Shown here one piece after another: positions 18,790 through 30,236 of a stretch of 64,000 nucleotides of DNA (position 1 is the stretch's first letter; each line of letters starts with the position of its first letter). Under the pieces are notes generated by a model, which was given only the letters and a program-made list of their open reading frames with translations, was not told the DNA's origin and made no database searches. A program made the position numbers and the translations under genes. Source of the stretch: Plazaster borealis (Eukaryota; Echinodermata; Asteroidea; Forcipulatida; Labidiasteridae); assembly GCA_021014325.1 (NCBI GenBank), contig CM037472.1, forward strand, positions 16,353,063 through 16,417,062. The letters are read 5' to 3'.

Positions 18790-21700
18790 CTAGACAGAGG
18801 AAAAAAAGCACATCAATAAATATACAAACATTCTATTATTATCTAAACTGTGCCCAGCGGAGCTTGGAAGTGAGGTGAATTTTTGGTGTGACTGGCTTCA
18901 AGAGTAGTGTTGTTAAAGTTCAATAATAATAAGAAATATCAAGCAATAAACCACAAGGGAAACTGACTGGGTAAATTTTATATAATTTGGGGCAATATGT
19001 AGACTGCCGACATTAGGGCTAGATAGCTCAGTTGGTAGAGCCATGTTAATCCGGAGGTCACAGGTTCAAGTCCCGCTCTGGTAAATGTTTTCTTTGTTCA
19101 ACCCAAAATTACATAATACTAAAACAAACACAATGGACATGTGTAGGATTTTGAAGTAGTGGTTTGGGAATTTGGCTTACCATTCATTGGCATTTCATCA
19201 ATCTGTGTGCTGTAATACTGCTCAATATCTCTCAATATGCGGATGTCATCGCTCTTGACAAAGTTGATAGCGACACCCTTACGACCGTAACGACCCGAAC
19301 GGCCGATTCTAGAGAGAAAAAGACAACAACACTTGCCATCATCTAGGGAATCAAATCTCTAGGTTGGATGTCGATATTAGAGTCAATGAAGTACGTAGTG
19401 TAGCAGATGCAATTATTACATCATGTAAATTGCACAAATTTGTTTCAATTTTGTTGATAAGCAAGCATATCAAGATAAATCATCTACCAAAATTTCCAGA
19501 TTGATTGACAAAACAGCTGTACAAAAACATAAACTTATATAACACCAACATTTAATGAACTCATCAAATCAAGTCCAGGATCACTTGCAGATTCCCATAG
19601 CTCTTTGAGTAGACTTTAAGAGAACTTTGTGAAGTGTTGAAAACTGTGGTCTCCTTACAGAGCCCATTTTTATAGAGCTGCTTAAGCACACAAAGTAGCT
19701 TAGCAAAACAAAATTATGCTTTCAAGAACAAGGTTACCAGCCAAAATACCATCCGACATAAACCATTTGTGACTGGTGTCCTGCTCAGTTTGGCTTAGCA
19801 GTAAATTATTTAGTACTATATGCTGCTCAAGTAGCTCTATGAAATTGGGCCTGTGTCAGAGTTGTTGTTTGTGGTTGTGCCGAGGTTTCATCGCTGAATA
19901 TGCAAAAGTTTGGTTCCAACTACTGTATCCAACATCGTAGCTTTAGCCACAGTCACTGAACTGCCCGACTTTCAGAAATGAACAGTCAACGTTAATCCAC
20001 ATTGGTGCGTATTACAGTCTGAAGGTCTCTGTGCACTCTTACCTGTGGATGTACAATTCACGGTTGTTTGGCAGATCATAGTTGATGACTAGTGACACTT
20101 GCTGTACGTCCAACCCACGTGCCCAAACATCTGTTGTGATCAGAACTCGCCTGTAAGATACAGAGAAACAGGAATGACTTTCAGGGGTGCACTGCACATC
20201 AGACTTTCCGGAAACATAATTTTCAATTCTACTAAATGCAAATCGGGCTACTTATTTCGGCTTTTCTTTTTTTCTAATCAATTGATCGAGAGATGACTTA
20301 CGTAGCTCCAGCCCTGAATTCCTTCATGATTTCATCTCTTTCTTTCTGTGGCATATCACCGTGCATTGAAGAGACGGTGAAATTTGCTTCTCTCATCTTC
20401 TCAGTCAGCCAGTCAACCTGTGTACATTATGAGGACAGATTATTGTTTTATTTTATATTTCTGGTAATGAAACCAAGGATGCCTCATAAGTGAACTTAGT
20501 CACTGTAGCTCGCAAGCCTGAGAAAACCTGTAAACAAGGATGCTTGCTATGTGAACCCCTACTCTTCCACGATAAGTGTTCTGGGCTCTTTTACTACCAA
20601 CCCTAGTACACAGGACCTACAGCTTAATGTCCCATCTGAAGGACAAAGCAACTATGGTAAAGTATCTTGCTCAAGGAAACAAGTGCCCCAACTGGGACTC
20701 GAACCCACACTCTGCTGATCAGAAACACCAAAGCTTGAGTCCGGTGCTCGTAACTGCTCGGCCAAGACACGCCAAGATACATCAGGGTCATAGAGTACAA
20801 ATACCAAAGATTTGAGGCTTTGCTTGGGGGTAGATTTATGTGGATTTTAGTACAAGAACTGTCTTGGTGAACTCCTGAGGAATACTACGGTTCTTATGAG
20901 AACCACACCTGATAAGGATTCCTGTAAATAACCATTCCAAATGGTCGCACTCTGAGATGGTGAGGTTATTGTACATGGTGCAATGCAAACTGAAATCCAC
21001 ATCATGTAGAAACTTGTATATTAACCATAACCTCCATCAACCCTGTCAACTCCAACTGTATGTTTGGTTTGATTCTGTTGGACAGAGGGCTGCACTTAGT
21101 AAACTGATAATGCTTAACATGGGATCAGGCATACCACCATAATCAGAGTCGGACAGTTTGGGTGTTGTGTTACTGAATGGTGCTGGACTCAGAGCTGCCA
21201 ACCTTAAACTGGGCATTTCAGTATTCTTTAGGCTGAAAATCAGTATTTTGCCAATGAAATCAGTATTTTTCTGCGCGGCGCCGATACACTTCTTGTACTC
21301 GACTACCCACTGGTAATTGAATTACCTTTTACGTATGCTTTGCTCATATTACATGTATTAAAGCCAATAATTATGTCAGTGTTCAAAAAAAAAAAAAAAA
21401 AAGTTTAAAAAAAGTTTTTAAAAATTTGCGTATCGGACCGCAATTTGCGCTACACTGTGCATGGGGAGAAGCCATACTGCAATTCTTTCCAATTAATGAT
21501 ATCAAAATACTTTAGTTTCTGTACCATCGTTTATTAAAATGAATAAAAAATGTTCACGTTTGCACAGGAAACACACCATTACAATACCACAGTGGAGGGA
21601 AGTCAAGTGTTTGAAGGACTTCGGCAAGTTTGTCAACTTGGCTTTCCAACCAATTCCATGTCCACCCATTGCATTCTTTACGCCTTTTATCACTATTTTG

Positions 21701-24700
21701 CATCAGATTTGGCCTCCATTGCGTCGAAGATATCTTTCCTTTTCGTCATTTTTATTTCAATTGATGAAGCGATCGCGATGTTTCACACACTAAACAACAT
21801 CAACACACTTGTTCCTTGCAGAAGTAAAATTTATCACAGTGTCTGTTTGCCGCCGCATCCCATACACGTGAGCATTAGAAAAACTGCGGCGCCAGTCTCT
21901 ACAAAAGCCATGCGTGTGGGTGACGTTGTGAGACATGTACTACAGAATGTATGCTGTACAAGGTGCATTGTGTCTCCGTTCAGTGCACGGAGATCACTCT
22001 GGCAGTAGTTAAGTCCTTCAGCGCAATAGGTTATGGTACCTAATAATAATATTATAAGCTCTGAAACGCGTGTGAATTCGCGGCTTTCATTTTTATTTAT
22101 TACGATCTCATTGTTTGTACTGCTTTTACACTGGGGCTTAAAAAGTATGATCGGCTTTTTCCAAATCCGTATTTTAAAACGCAAATTCGTACTTCCGTAT
22201 TCTTGGTTGATTTCCGTATGAAATACGGAAAATCCGTACTAGTTGGCAGCTCTGTGGACTGCACTAGTAAACTGATTATGCTTTATATGGGATCAGGCAT
22301 ACCACCTTAATCAGAGTCCAACAGTTTGGGTGTTGTGTTACTGAATGGCGCTGGACTCCACTAATAAATTGATTATGCTTTACATGGGATCAGGCATAGG
22401 CCTACCACCTTAATCAGAGTCCAATAGTTTGGGTGTTGAGCTACTGAATGGTGCTGGACTGCACTAGTAAACTGATTATTCTTAACATGGGATCAGGCAT
22501 ACCACCATAATCAGAGTCGGACAGTTTGGGTGTTGAGCTACTGTATGGTGCTGGACTGCACTAGTAAACTGATTATGCTTTATATGGGATCAGGCATACC
22601 ACCCTAATCAGAGTCCAATAGTTTGGGTGTTGAGCTACTGTATGGTGCTGGACTGCACTAGTAAACTGATTATGCTTTATATGGGATCAGGCATACCACC
22701 CTAATCAGAGTCGGACAGTTTGGGTGTTGTGTTACTGTATGGTGCTGGACTGCACTAGTAAACTGATTATGCTTTATATGGGATCAGGCACACCGCCCTA
22801 ATCAGAGTCGGACAGTTTGGGTGTTGAGTTTGCTATACAGTGTCGGATTTTGTTAGAATGAGGAAGGATCGCAATAAATAACCCTACTTGGAGGAAATGG
22901 GCAAAAGTGGCCTTTCCTTTCAATACAAAATCAGACTCAAATTGACATTTGCAGGATCACATGATGGAAAATCAATCATCCATAAAAGTTCACTGAGCTG
23001 ATTTTTTTTTTAAAGTTGGTTTTTCAACGAGGCTGTGGCTTACCTTGCGTTTGGTATTGCAGAAGATGACAGCCTGCGTGATCGTCAAGGTATCGTAGAG
23101 ATCACAGAGTGTGTCAAACTTCCACTCCTCCCGCTCTACCGCTACAAAGAACTGCTTGATGCCTTCCAATGTCAACTCATCACTACAGATATATAAAAAA
23201 GGCAAGGAGGAAACAGACTTTTGGTTCATTTGGTGATCATGAAAAAATAGTGCCAGTGTTTAACACCAACATTAACCCTCCTTCTCCTACTCTTGGTAAC
23301 ATTTTCCAGCAAATTGTCCAACCAATTGAAACTATTCAACTACAAGAGTCTTGTATGGTAGCACAACTGCGCACAGATGTGGGCCTGTGGAAGGGCACTT
23401 GTGGGGTCTTTTACACAATGGAACAGTGGACCCCAGTAGAGTTTTTCTTTGTTCAACTTGGACCCCACAGAGGAATTTTTAAGAAAAGGGAATAATAAAA
23501 CAACAATAGCAGGACCCTACAAACCCGATCCGTAAGATTGGGTGTGTGTTGGTAGGTATCCACATTTAAACCGTGGACCTATAACGAAAGGGATAATAGG
23601 TCCACAGTTGCTATCACTAAGGAAAACATTATGGTCCACAGTTGCTATCACAAAGAGTTGAACAAAGGTGGGTCCACGATTGCGTGTTTACACACGTGTG
23701 TGGGTGTGAGCGTGTCTATCCATTGAAACCGAGGACTTTAACTAAAGGGATCCGGGTGTTTGACCAAGCGAGGACGTCCTCACTTCGTTTTCGTGTACAA
23801 ACCCAACAGGGACATCGCTAAAAAAATATATGTCCAAAAAATGGGAGAACAAAGAGAAGTCCTCGATTAGCGAGATTCACAAACGTGTGTTTGTGTACGT
23901 GTGTGTCATGTGTAGATGCATTCAACACATCATACTGTATTGCAGGCTGGCATAGTTTATTCATGATTCAAAACCACAGTGGATGATATTGAATGGTCCA
24001 ACAGAAGGAGGGTCACAGCAACTGTGTTGCTCATAACAAGTGTTCATAATGTACATATCTCTGGTGCAGATTTCTGATGATCTAAGCACCGGGACATTTC
24101 AGGGGCAAAATTGTTAGTGTGACCTCCATAGTTAACATTGCCTGCTTTTCTCAAATAAATCATTAGGGTCAACAACAAAGACACCTGTCCACTTTTATTT
24201 CTTTTCAAATACTCTGTTTCTTCACTTGCAACACTCAACGGAGATTTTCGGGGTGACACATCAGGCAAAGTATATGAATCAAAAAGATGTTATACTGACC
24301 GCTTGACCAGGATACGGATTGGTTCTGTCATGAACTTTGTGGTCATCTCTAGGATGTCATGAGGCAGTGTGGCACTGAAGAGAAGGACTTGTGTAGCGGG
24401 AGGGAGGTACCGATAAACGTCGTAGATCTGCTCTTTGAAACCTGAATGCATAAGAGGACATCGAGGTCAATAAAAACTTTCAGGGTTCTCCCAGGAGTTT
24501 TGCAAAACTGTGGGGCATTCTGCACCCAAATTTTGGAAGTTTGGCCTAAGCATGATGAATTGAAACAAGGTCCTCAGAAAGATTTTTACTTGGTGTTTAT
24601 CTTTGGTTTTAAAAGCCCTACTGTGCAATCTGGGGAATTCTAAATGGTTTTATCTTTATGTTTTTTTATGAATTTAATCTGAAGTAGAAACAAACTAATT

Positions 24701-27700
24701 TGGAGTAGAACAAAGACAAATTGACTACAGCAGGATTTGAATCAACGACCTCCGGATGAATGTCCCAGCGCTCTACCAAGTGAGCTATCCCAGTTGGTAG
24801 AGCGCCAGCATGTTCATCCGGAGGTTGTTGGTTCAAATCCCACTCTATAGTAAATTTTTCCATTTACAACCCCAATTCACAGTCAGTTTCCCTTGTGGTT
24901 TATTACTTGATATATCAAAAAAGAAAATAATATATACATTTTTGTTGATCGGGGCGACAGAATTGCGCAAATCAGCCTACACTTCGCTCAATTCGATCAC
25001 CCCGATACGCTAGCTGTTATAAAGAGCACTATTATAAAGAGGTTCTGCTTATAAAATATAAAGAGTACATTCTGAAGTCCCAAATATCATTTCTGCTTTT
25101 TGTTTCTATTTTTACTGTCCTCTTATAACAACAATCCTGATATACAGAGGTAATTTGGCCAGTCCCAGCAATCTTGATATAACGACAGTCGACTGTATTA
25201 GGTTTTATTTTAAACCAAATATTACTATCTGTATGTTGTTTTTGTTATCATAAACATTATGAAAAGTATGCAAAAGGAAAGGACTATTCATAAAGAAACA
25301 TCTCTTAACTCATAACAAGATTTCAACAGAATAAACTTGCTTTTTAGCATGCTTACTATAATAACCAGCAACATAAGTTTTCTAAAGACCAACCATTACT
25401 CTCTGAATTTCCTTGGCCGATAAACATTCTGAAAAGTATGCAAAAATGAAGTACAATTTGCAGTAACAATTGAACAAAAAACTGTTGATATCAGATGTCT
25501 CAAGCAATGTCATCTTCCTTACCTTTGTTCAGCATCTCGTCTGCCTCATCTAGGATCAGCATTTTGATTGAGCGGGTTCTCAGGTTTCTTCTCTTGATCA
25601 TGTCTAGTTACACACCAACATTATTATTAAGGAAAAGGCACACAATTCAAGAGGTGACTTGGCAGCCTTTCACAACTCAAAAACATTTCTCTAGTTGGCA
25701 ATAATAAAACATAACATTCAGTTCTTATTATACAAATATTGGATGCATGTGAGTGCATTGTCGCAGAATATATAATCACAAGCTGAAATCTGGACTATTC
25801 TGATTCACACGGCTTCATCTCGTGAAATGGGAAAGCAGGATTTTACCAAGTGATTATATTATATTATATTAAATGTTTTAAATTCGTGGATCTCCCGAAA
25901 GGTGTATGCTTGCAAACTGGTTTCTCCGGTCTTTCTTTATTGTATGCAAAATATCATAATTTTTTTAAGGACAACAGGTTTCGAAGTACAAGGTTTACAT
26001 CAAATGATGTTTGGAATGTGTTGAATTCCAGAAGGGTCAAAGTGAAAGAGCCTATGATGTTTATAGTTTACAGTGTTGTTGTTGTTTCTGCCGGGTTGGC
26101 GTAGTGGTATATTTCCTCGCCTTCCTCCACCTCTGGGACCCCGGTTCGAATCCCACTGGGGACACTATGTGGATTGGGTTTTCAGTCCCTACCCGATTGT
26201 GTGGGTCTTTCTTGGAATAATTCTCTGGTGTTTTCCTCCCACATCTTAAACTGAAACTTCCTTCCCTGTCTTCTCTCCATTAGGTTCTTGGCTAGTATAG
26301 TGATTAAGTTTGCTTTTCTGAGAGTCCTTGGTTTCACAACTCCAAATTAATAAATGAAATGAAAATGGAATTGAAGGATACCAAAGACTCTTCCTGGGGT
26401 GCCGGAGATGACATGTTGACCAAAGTCCAGCTTGCGGATATCTTCTCCAATGTTGGTACCTCCGATGCAGGAATGGCATAAGACACTCATGTAGTCACCC
26501 AGGGCCAGAATCACCTGTAAATTAAATTCATGTTAATTAAAAGCTCCCTATAATGACATTTGCTGGGGTTTTCTTGCATTTCTGTAAAGTTTAACCTAAT
26601 CTTGTCAATATATATAATAAATCAGTAAGATGGATAGACTTCCTTATTGTGCACAACTTACCTTCTGAATTTGGGTTGCCAACTCACGAGTTGGAGATAG
26701 AATCAAAGCTTGTGTTTCACGAACCTGAGTGCATTTATGACAAAGAAGAGGTAAAAAGTGAGACTACATTGGGTGCAGGATAAAATATAACAACACTGTA
26801 ATCATACAAATTACCAATACACTGAGCCAGATCAAATTCTGAAAAATGTTAGAATTTAATAATAATAATAATAATAAAGAGAGATTTATAAAGCGCAAAC
26901 AGTTGCAGATCGGTTCCGCCTCAAGGCGCTGAAATACAAGCAAACAAAAATGGATTAAACGACATAAATTAAATTAAAAACAATGATACTTAAACAATTT
27001 TACAAACACTTACGTCTTGACCAGCCAAAATACACAGTAAGCTAAAAAGATGAACCAGTTAAAAATAGTTGTAGAAAATAAATACTAGATACAAACCTTT
27101 CAATAAGTTGCAATGTTATAAAAATAATAACAGAATTAAAGAGAGGGAGATGTGTCTGGTATACAAACCTGCGTGTCTAAACACTGCAAAACTGAAATGG
27201 AGAATGTAGCCGTCTTTCCGGTACCAGACTGTGCCCTGTAAAATGATAAAAAAGAGAAAAATATTCCTAAATTGCCCTAATTTATTTTGTGAATACTAAA
27301 TTAATTGCCATTTTCAATTAATCAACATGTATAGGGGATAGTAGGCTATGTGAGGAGACCTTACACCAGTCTATCACGTTAAAACAAAAACAGAAAAACA
27401 CTTTGTAGGGCTCTAAATATAAAAAAGTGCCAGAATATGTGGCGCACAATGCCAAAACCGGACATGCCAAAACTAAAAACTCAGTCTTTTCTTTGCTCAT
27501 CAAAAAGATGAGAAAGAAATTCTTTGAACAATTTTTTGTCAGAAAAAGAGGTATCATTCATGGTATTTTTTGCTACATATTTACTTAGATTATTAATAAA
27601 ATGTTACAATTGTCCACACTTACTGTGCGATCACATCTCGTCCCGATACGACAGGTTTGATGGCTCGCTGTTGTATAGCTGAAGGTTTTTCAAAACCTTT

Positions 27701-29700
27701 AAAATGGGAAGAATTCCAAAATTGGTTATACGTACAAGCAAGACAAAATAGCACATTCACAATGAAATTAAATTTAATCCGATAGTGATACACGTCTACA
27801 TCCATATTCCATAGAATGAATTTAAGAACAAATTTAAGAAAATCAACCATGGTCCCAAAGCACAAGAATCACTATCACTATCAGGTTGTGAAGTGTATGG
27901 CACTTTTGAACGTTATTTTCTTTGATGAGGCTATATTATAATTAATACAATTTGTCATTTCTGAGCAAATTCGGTAACTAAATTAAGATTTATTCATTTA
28001 TTGTCAATTTCATACTCATCCGTAGTCATTTCAGGGCCATTTAAAAAAATCAAAGACATAGGCTTATTTAATATTAGGCTATATATAAAAAAGTTAAATA
28101 TGACAGAGATTGGGGATTAGTGAAGTCCTAGAACTAATTATGATTTGAGAGTTTGTTAAGCTATCGATCATCTCCACAAACTAACATTTAAAAAAAACAC
28201 GTCATTGGTCCCCCATGCCGAATTTGTCCATCACATTTTTACGTGAACATTATTATGGAGCCCCCCACAAAAAAGAAGTGGCCCTGTGTATTCTCCGTCT
28301 AATACTAGTTCCGTTTTGTTAATGACGGCATGACATTTTAATCACTCTTGTTATATATCTTGCGTTGTTGTCAGGAATTTGAAAATGTTCATTGTTACTG
28401 TTAGGTCGCAGACTAGACCCGATCGAGGGTTACGAATACGAGAGTCGAGACACCATGCCACTGTTGGGCGCAATCTTTGAAGATGGCCTTTTTTAAAATT
28501 CGCGCGGTGTGCCATTTTTTTACTGCGCGAACTTTGTTTCCTTGTTGCATGATTTTAAAATTTGTGCAGGGTAGCTCTGGCGCAAATTTTGAACACCGCG
28601 CCATCTTTGTCGTTCAACCGTATCGTCACCACTTGTCGTGAAATTATAAGCTGTATGAAGAAAATATACCTCAATAGTTTAAAAGGGTAGGTTCATAGTA
28701 GCATTATGCTGGATCTTTACTTATGGCTGAAGTGATTTTTTTTGTTAAAAAATATGGAGAATGTTGAAAAAACAGGGTTGCCCACGAACTGTAAGTTCAT
28801 AATTCCTTCGGAGTGTACGTGCATGCTGAACCCGCACCCCACTAAATAAACTCCCGGCCCTACAGCATACAGTGCAAAATGCTAAATATCCTTTATATTT
28901 TCTTCCTCCATGGTCCGACGCTCTGTTTTCTCCCCATTTAATAATCCTCTCCCCTTTTTGTTGTCTTATGGTCAAACTTGTTGCCGAATCTGATCGGTAA
29001 ATTCCCTTGCAAAACTCATCAAAGACTTCCTCCACAATTATTTGCTTGTCTGACGACGCCGGGGTACTTGTGTGTCTGACAGCTGACGACGGACGTGATG
29101 TGATGAAAAACTGCGTCAGGGCGCTTGTCCTGAAGGAAATTGTTTATGCAAACCGTGTAGTTCGTGTCCCAGCCGCGCAATTTTTATTTGTGTGGGCAAA
29201 CTTTAAAATTGGCTTGCGCGAATTTTTAAAAAGGCCAACACCACTTAGTCATGTTAGTACTTACTTTCAAAAATTGTGACACACTTCTTAAGTTCTAAAA
29301 TCTAAGAATAGATAGGGCAATAATTGAGCAAATCTGGTCACTAGTCTGACAAAAATGGTCGCAATTGCACATACAGTGATTCCTGACACTAGTTGTCTCG
29401 TAAACCTCCGGTCTGTGACGACCGTCGGGAGGATGGAGGGTTATGATTATCGCAACTATTACTCAGGATCCGCTTTTTTATCACGATAAGGATGCAACGC
29501 ACTTCATATTAACGAGCAGGATTTTTCTACTTCGTTTCTAGTTTACAAATGTACTACCTACCGTAAGCGTAAATTCCCTTTATGAGATCTTCTCTTAGAT
29601 TCATTGCATCAAATGTAGGGGTAACATCGACACTTTCGCTTGTTTCAAAGCGAAGAGTTGTCGCTTCTTGAGACAAAACTCTTCTCGTTGTGTCCGCCAT
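18773..29700 (-). CDS. EIF4A3: Eukaryotic initiation factor 4A-III, DEAD-box RNA helicase of the exon junction complex (complete)
   Basis: EIF4A3 is the RNA-clamping ATPase of the exon junction complex. It binds spliced mRNA upstream of junctions with MAGOH-RBM8A and CASC3, and serves mRNA export and nonsense-mediated decay. Coding exons, 5' to 3' on the minus strand: 29562-29700, 27624-27696, 27169-27235, 26662-26724, 26382-26514, 25523-25603, 24300-24441, 23044-23182, 20302-20417, 20043-20150, 19181-19308, 18773-18789. The sum is 1206 bases: 401 residues plus TGA, near the usual 411. Motifs in order: Q motif (exon 2), AQSGTGKT with Lys78, PTREL 104-108, GG 132-133, TPGR 153-156, DEAD 177-180, SAT 208-210, TDVWARGLD 324-332, HRIGRSGR 353-360, C-terminal VADLI. 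The VADLI end and the text around [11 protein letters not shown] favour 4A-III over 4A-I/II. The start ATG is followed by GCGGAC, and none is seen upstream in frame. Confidence 0.97.
19017..19110 (+). mobile_element. tRNA-like SINE head (family S2) in EIF4A3 intron 11
   Basis: ATAGCTCAGTTGGTAGAGC (A box) and ACAGGTTCAAGTCCCGC (B box), followed by a non-tRNA body (TTTGTTCAACCC). The same head occurs twice, head to head, near 24.72-24.86 kb. Just before it, 18935-18985 carries the family tail (AACCACAAGGGAAACTGAC) in the opposite direction. Confidence 0.65.
19181..19308 (-). CDS. EIF4A3: EIF4A3 exon 11 (motif VI to C terminus)
   Basis: Codes [20 protein letters not shown], then [20 protein letters not shown] and MN. 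Completes motif VI HRIGRSGR with its two catalytic Arg. Acceptor CTCTCTAG, donor GTAAGC. Confidence 0.95.
19661..19852. mobile_element. GGGCCCAATTTCATA-family MITE in EIF4A3 intron
   Basis: Ends AGCCCATTTTTATAGAGCTG and CTCTATGAAATTGGGCCT. Interior AGGTTACCAGCC and CATTTGTGACTGGTGTCC, which match the other copies read from the opposite side. Confidence 0.85.
20043..20150 (-). CDS. EIF4A3: EIF4A3 exon 10 (motif V)
   Basis: Codes [20 protein letters not shown], then [24 protein letters not shown] is motif V and the Trp is typical of 4A-III. The intron interrupts the Arg codon of motif VI. Confidence 0.95.
20302..20417 (-). CDS. EIF4A3: EIF4A3 exon 9
   Basis: Codes [20 protein letters not shown], then [19 protein letters not shown]. 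Contains the SSMHGDMPQ loop of the second RecA lobe. Acceptor TACACAG, donor GTAAGT. Confidence 0.95.
20548..20770 (-). mobile_element. SINE family S1, 3'-truncated copy
   Basis: Minus-strand head GTGTCTTGGCCGAGCAGTTA with B-box-like GGGTTCGAGTCC and the body blocks (ACTTGTTTCCTTGAGC, GTAGGTCC). The segment just left of it (20460-20545) recurs at 44700-44815, so a further repeat is attached. Confidence 0.75.
21075..22830. repeat. 97-bp tandem satellite, about seven units, split by a transposon
   Basis: The landmark GATCAGGCA occurs at about 21123, then at 22291, 22388, 22491, 22588, 22685 and 22782. Spacing is 97 bases with one unit of 103. A typical unit contains CTGCACTAGTAAACTGATTA and TTTGGGTGTTGAGCTACTG. 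The first unit is separated from the rest by the element at 21190-22254. Lies in EIF4A3 intron 8. Confidence 0.93.
21190..22254. mobile_element. 1065-bp TIR element inserted in the satellite, 6-bp target duplication
   Basis: Begins CAGAGCTGCCAAC and ends GTTGGCAGCTCTG, a 13-base perfect terminal inverted repeat. The satellite bases TGGACT are present on both sides (21184-21189 and 22255-22260) and only once in uninterrupted units. The interior has a poly-A run (about 21387-21403), near-terminal inverse motifs CAGTATT and CGTATT, and no protein I recognise, so it is non-autonomous. Superfamily unassigned; hAT-like ends are possible, but hAT normally duplicates 8 bases. Confidence 0.88.
23044..23182 (-). 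CDS. EIF4A3: EIF4A3 exon 8 (start of second RecA lobe, motif IV)
   Basis: Codes [20 protein letters not shown], then [20 protein letters not shown] and CNTKRK. Acceptor ATCTGTAG, donor GTAAGC. The next intron downstream is the large one (20418-23043) with the satellite. Confidence 0.96.
23530..23915. repeat. Two diverged direct-repeat units in EIF4A3 intron 7
   Basis: Blocks recur about 190 bases apart in the same order: a TATCCA...AAACCG..GGACTT/ACCT stretch, AAAGGGAT, ACAAAGAG and CACACGTGTGTG/CACAAACGTGTG. A shorter repeat, GGTCCACAGTTGCTATCAC, occurs twice at about 23600 and 23633. Confidence 0.5.
24300..24441 (-). CDS. EIF4A3: EIF4A3 exon 7 (motif III)
   Basis: Codes [20 protein letters not shown], then [20 protein letters not shown] and IRILVK. 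SAT couples ATP hydrolysis to RNA binding. The donor is GTCAGT, weaker than the other donors of this gene. Confidence 0.95.
24720..24860. mobile_element. Two tRNA-like SINE heads, head to head and overlapping
   Basis: Minus-strand head (about 24728-24797): TAGCTCACTTGGTAGAGC and GATTCAAATCC. Plus-strand head (about 24783-24845): CAGTTGGTAGAGCGCCAGC and GGTTCAAATCCC. Each carries TTCATCCGGAGGT. The plus copy has the S2 tail (CAGTCAGTTTCCCTTGTGGT) at about 24880. Confidence 0.7.
25523..25603 (-). CDS. EIF4A3: EIF4A3 exon 6 (DEAD, motif II)
   Basis: 81 bases coding [20 protein letters not shown] followed by DEMLNK. The DEAD box (residues 177-180) coordinates Mg-ATP. Acceptor AACTAG, donor GTAAGG. 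Confidence 0.95.
26085..26325 (+). mobile_element. tRNA-headed SINE (family S3) in EIF4A3 intron 5
   Basis: Head CCGGGTTGGCGTAGTGGTAT (A box) and CCCGGTTCGAATCCCACT (B box), then a body with GGGTTTTCAGTCCCTACC, TTGGAATAATTCTCTGG and TTTTCCTCCCACATC. No copy of this family elsewhere in the window. Confidence 0.65.
26382..26514 (-). CDS. EIF4A3: EIF4A3 exon 5 (GG and motif Ib)
   Basis: Codes [20 protein letters not shown], then [20 protein letters not shown] and GRVF. The GG doublet and TPGR are the RNA-contacting motifs of the first RecA lobe. Donor GTATCC. Confidence 0.95.
26662..26724 (-). CDS. EIF4A3: EIF4A3 exon 4 (motif Ia)
   Basis: 21 codons, [20 protein letters not shown] then K. PTREL binds RNA. 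Exact triplet exon with CTCAG acceptor and GTAAGT donor. Confidence 0.95.
26855..26940. repeat. AATAAT microsatellite plus SINE/LINE-like 3' tail
   Basis: A short AAT array followed by GATTTATAAAGCGC and CCTCAAGGCGCTGAAATAC. This is the minus-strand tail seen on other elements here (50100-50190, 61273-61330), without a recognisable body. Confidence 0.55.
27169..27235 (-). CDS. EIF4A3: EIF4A3 exon 3 (Walker A / motif I)
   Basis: Codes [20 protein letters not shown] then TQ. Lys78 and Thr79 contact the ATP phosphates. Acceptor ATTTTACAG, donor GTTTGT. Confidence 0.95.
27624..27696 (-). CDS. EIF4A3: EIF4A3 exon 2 (Q motif)
   Basis: Codes [20 protein letters not shown] then DVIAQ. Phe, Gln and the preceding Gly-Phe-Glu-Lys-Pro form the Q motif that reads adenine of ATP. 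Acceptor TTTTAAAG, donor GTAAGT. Confidence 0.95.
28467..29235. mobile_element. TIR element (GGCGCAATCTTTGAAG family), degraded right end, EIF4A3 intron 1
   Basis: The left end GGCGCAATCTTTGAAG followed by AAATTCGCGCGGTGTGCCA matches the end of the element at 49715-50524. The right side CTTGCGCGAATTTTTAAAAA is its inverse equivalent. CpG-rich, unlike the surrounding intron. Interior codes for nothing recognised. Confidence 0.7.
29562..29700 (-). CDS. EIF4A3: EIF4A3 exon 1 (start codon)
   Basis: Codes residues 1-46 from [20 protein letters not shown] to [12 protein letters not shown] plus one base. Donor GTAGGT. The N-terminal tail is shorter than in vertebrates, which explains the 10-residue difference in total length. 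Confidence 0.93.
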
Positions 29701-30236
29701 GCTGAAGAAATGACGCGTTTTTGCAGCAGAAGCCCGCCCTCTGCCTGATAAAAAGTATACTTGAACGCGTGAGGGCGCTGGTAATTTTGTCTGCTTCTTA
29801 CTCTCGATTGTTCAACAACGTCTGCGGTGTGAGTGTGCGTGTTTTGTTTTTTTTTTGTTGGGGGGGGGGGGGTTCTAGAAAAGGGGAAACTTATTTCGGT
29901 AATTCTTTGCATGTCATTTGTCAGGCTGCATGTAGTTTTGCTTTGCACAAAAATACTATTCTTCTGCTACGTTATCTACGTGTAATCCCGACGTAGGGCT
30001 ACGGCTACCCCTTGTTCATAACGATTACGCAAGATTGAATCCCTTCAGGCTCATGCATGTATGCTGAATGTTGCTACCCAGCTCATTTCTTCATACTAAC
30101 CTCAAATCTTCTGGTGATACAGTCTGATACAGCTTTAGCTTTTGAAAAATTTCAACACTACTTTGACGAAAGGTTCGATGCCATTTCAACGCAAACACAG
30201 GAGTCCATTTATAAGAGAACTTTGAACTAAATTCGC

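Noticed and set aside
21550..22008. 152-codon plus-strand frame inside the 1,065-bp element
   Set aside because: No transposase motif and no catalytic acid pattern visible; composition is like that of the other frames. Treated as chance.
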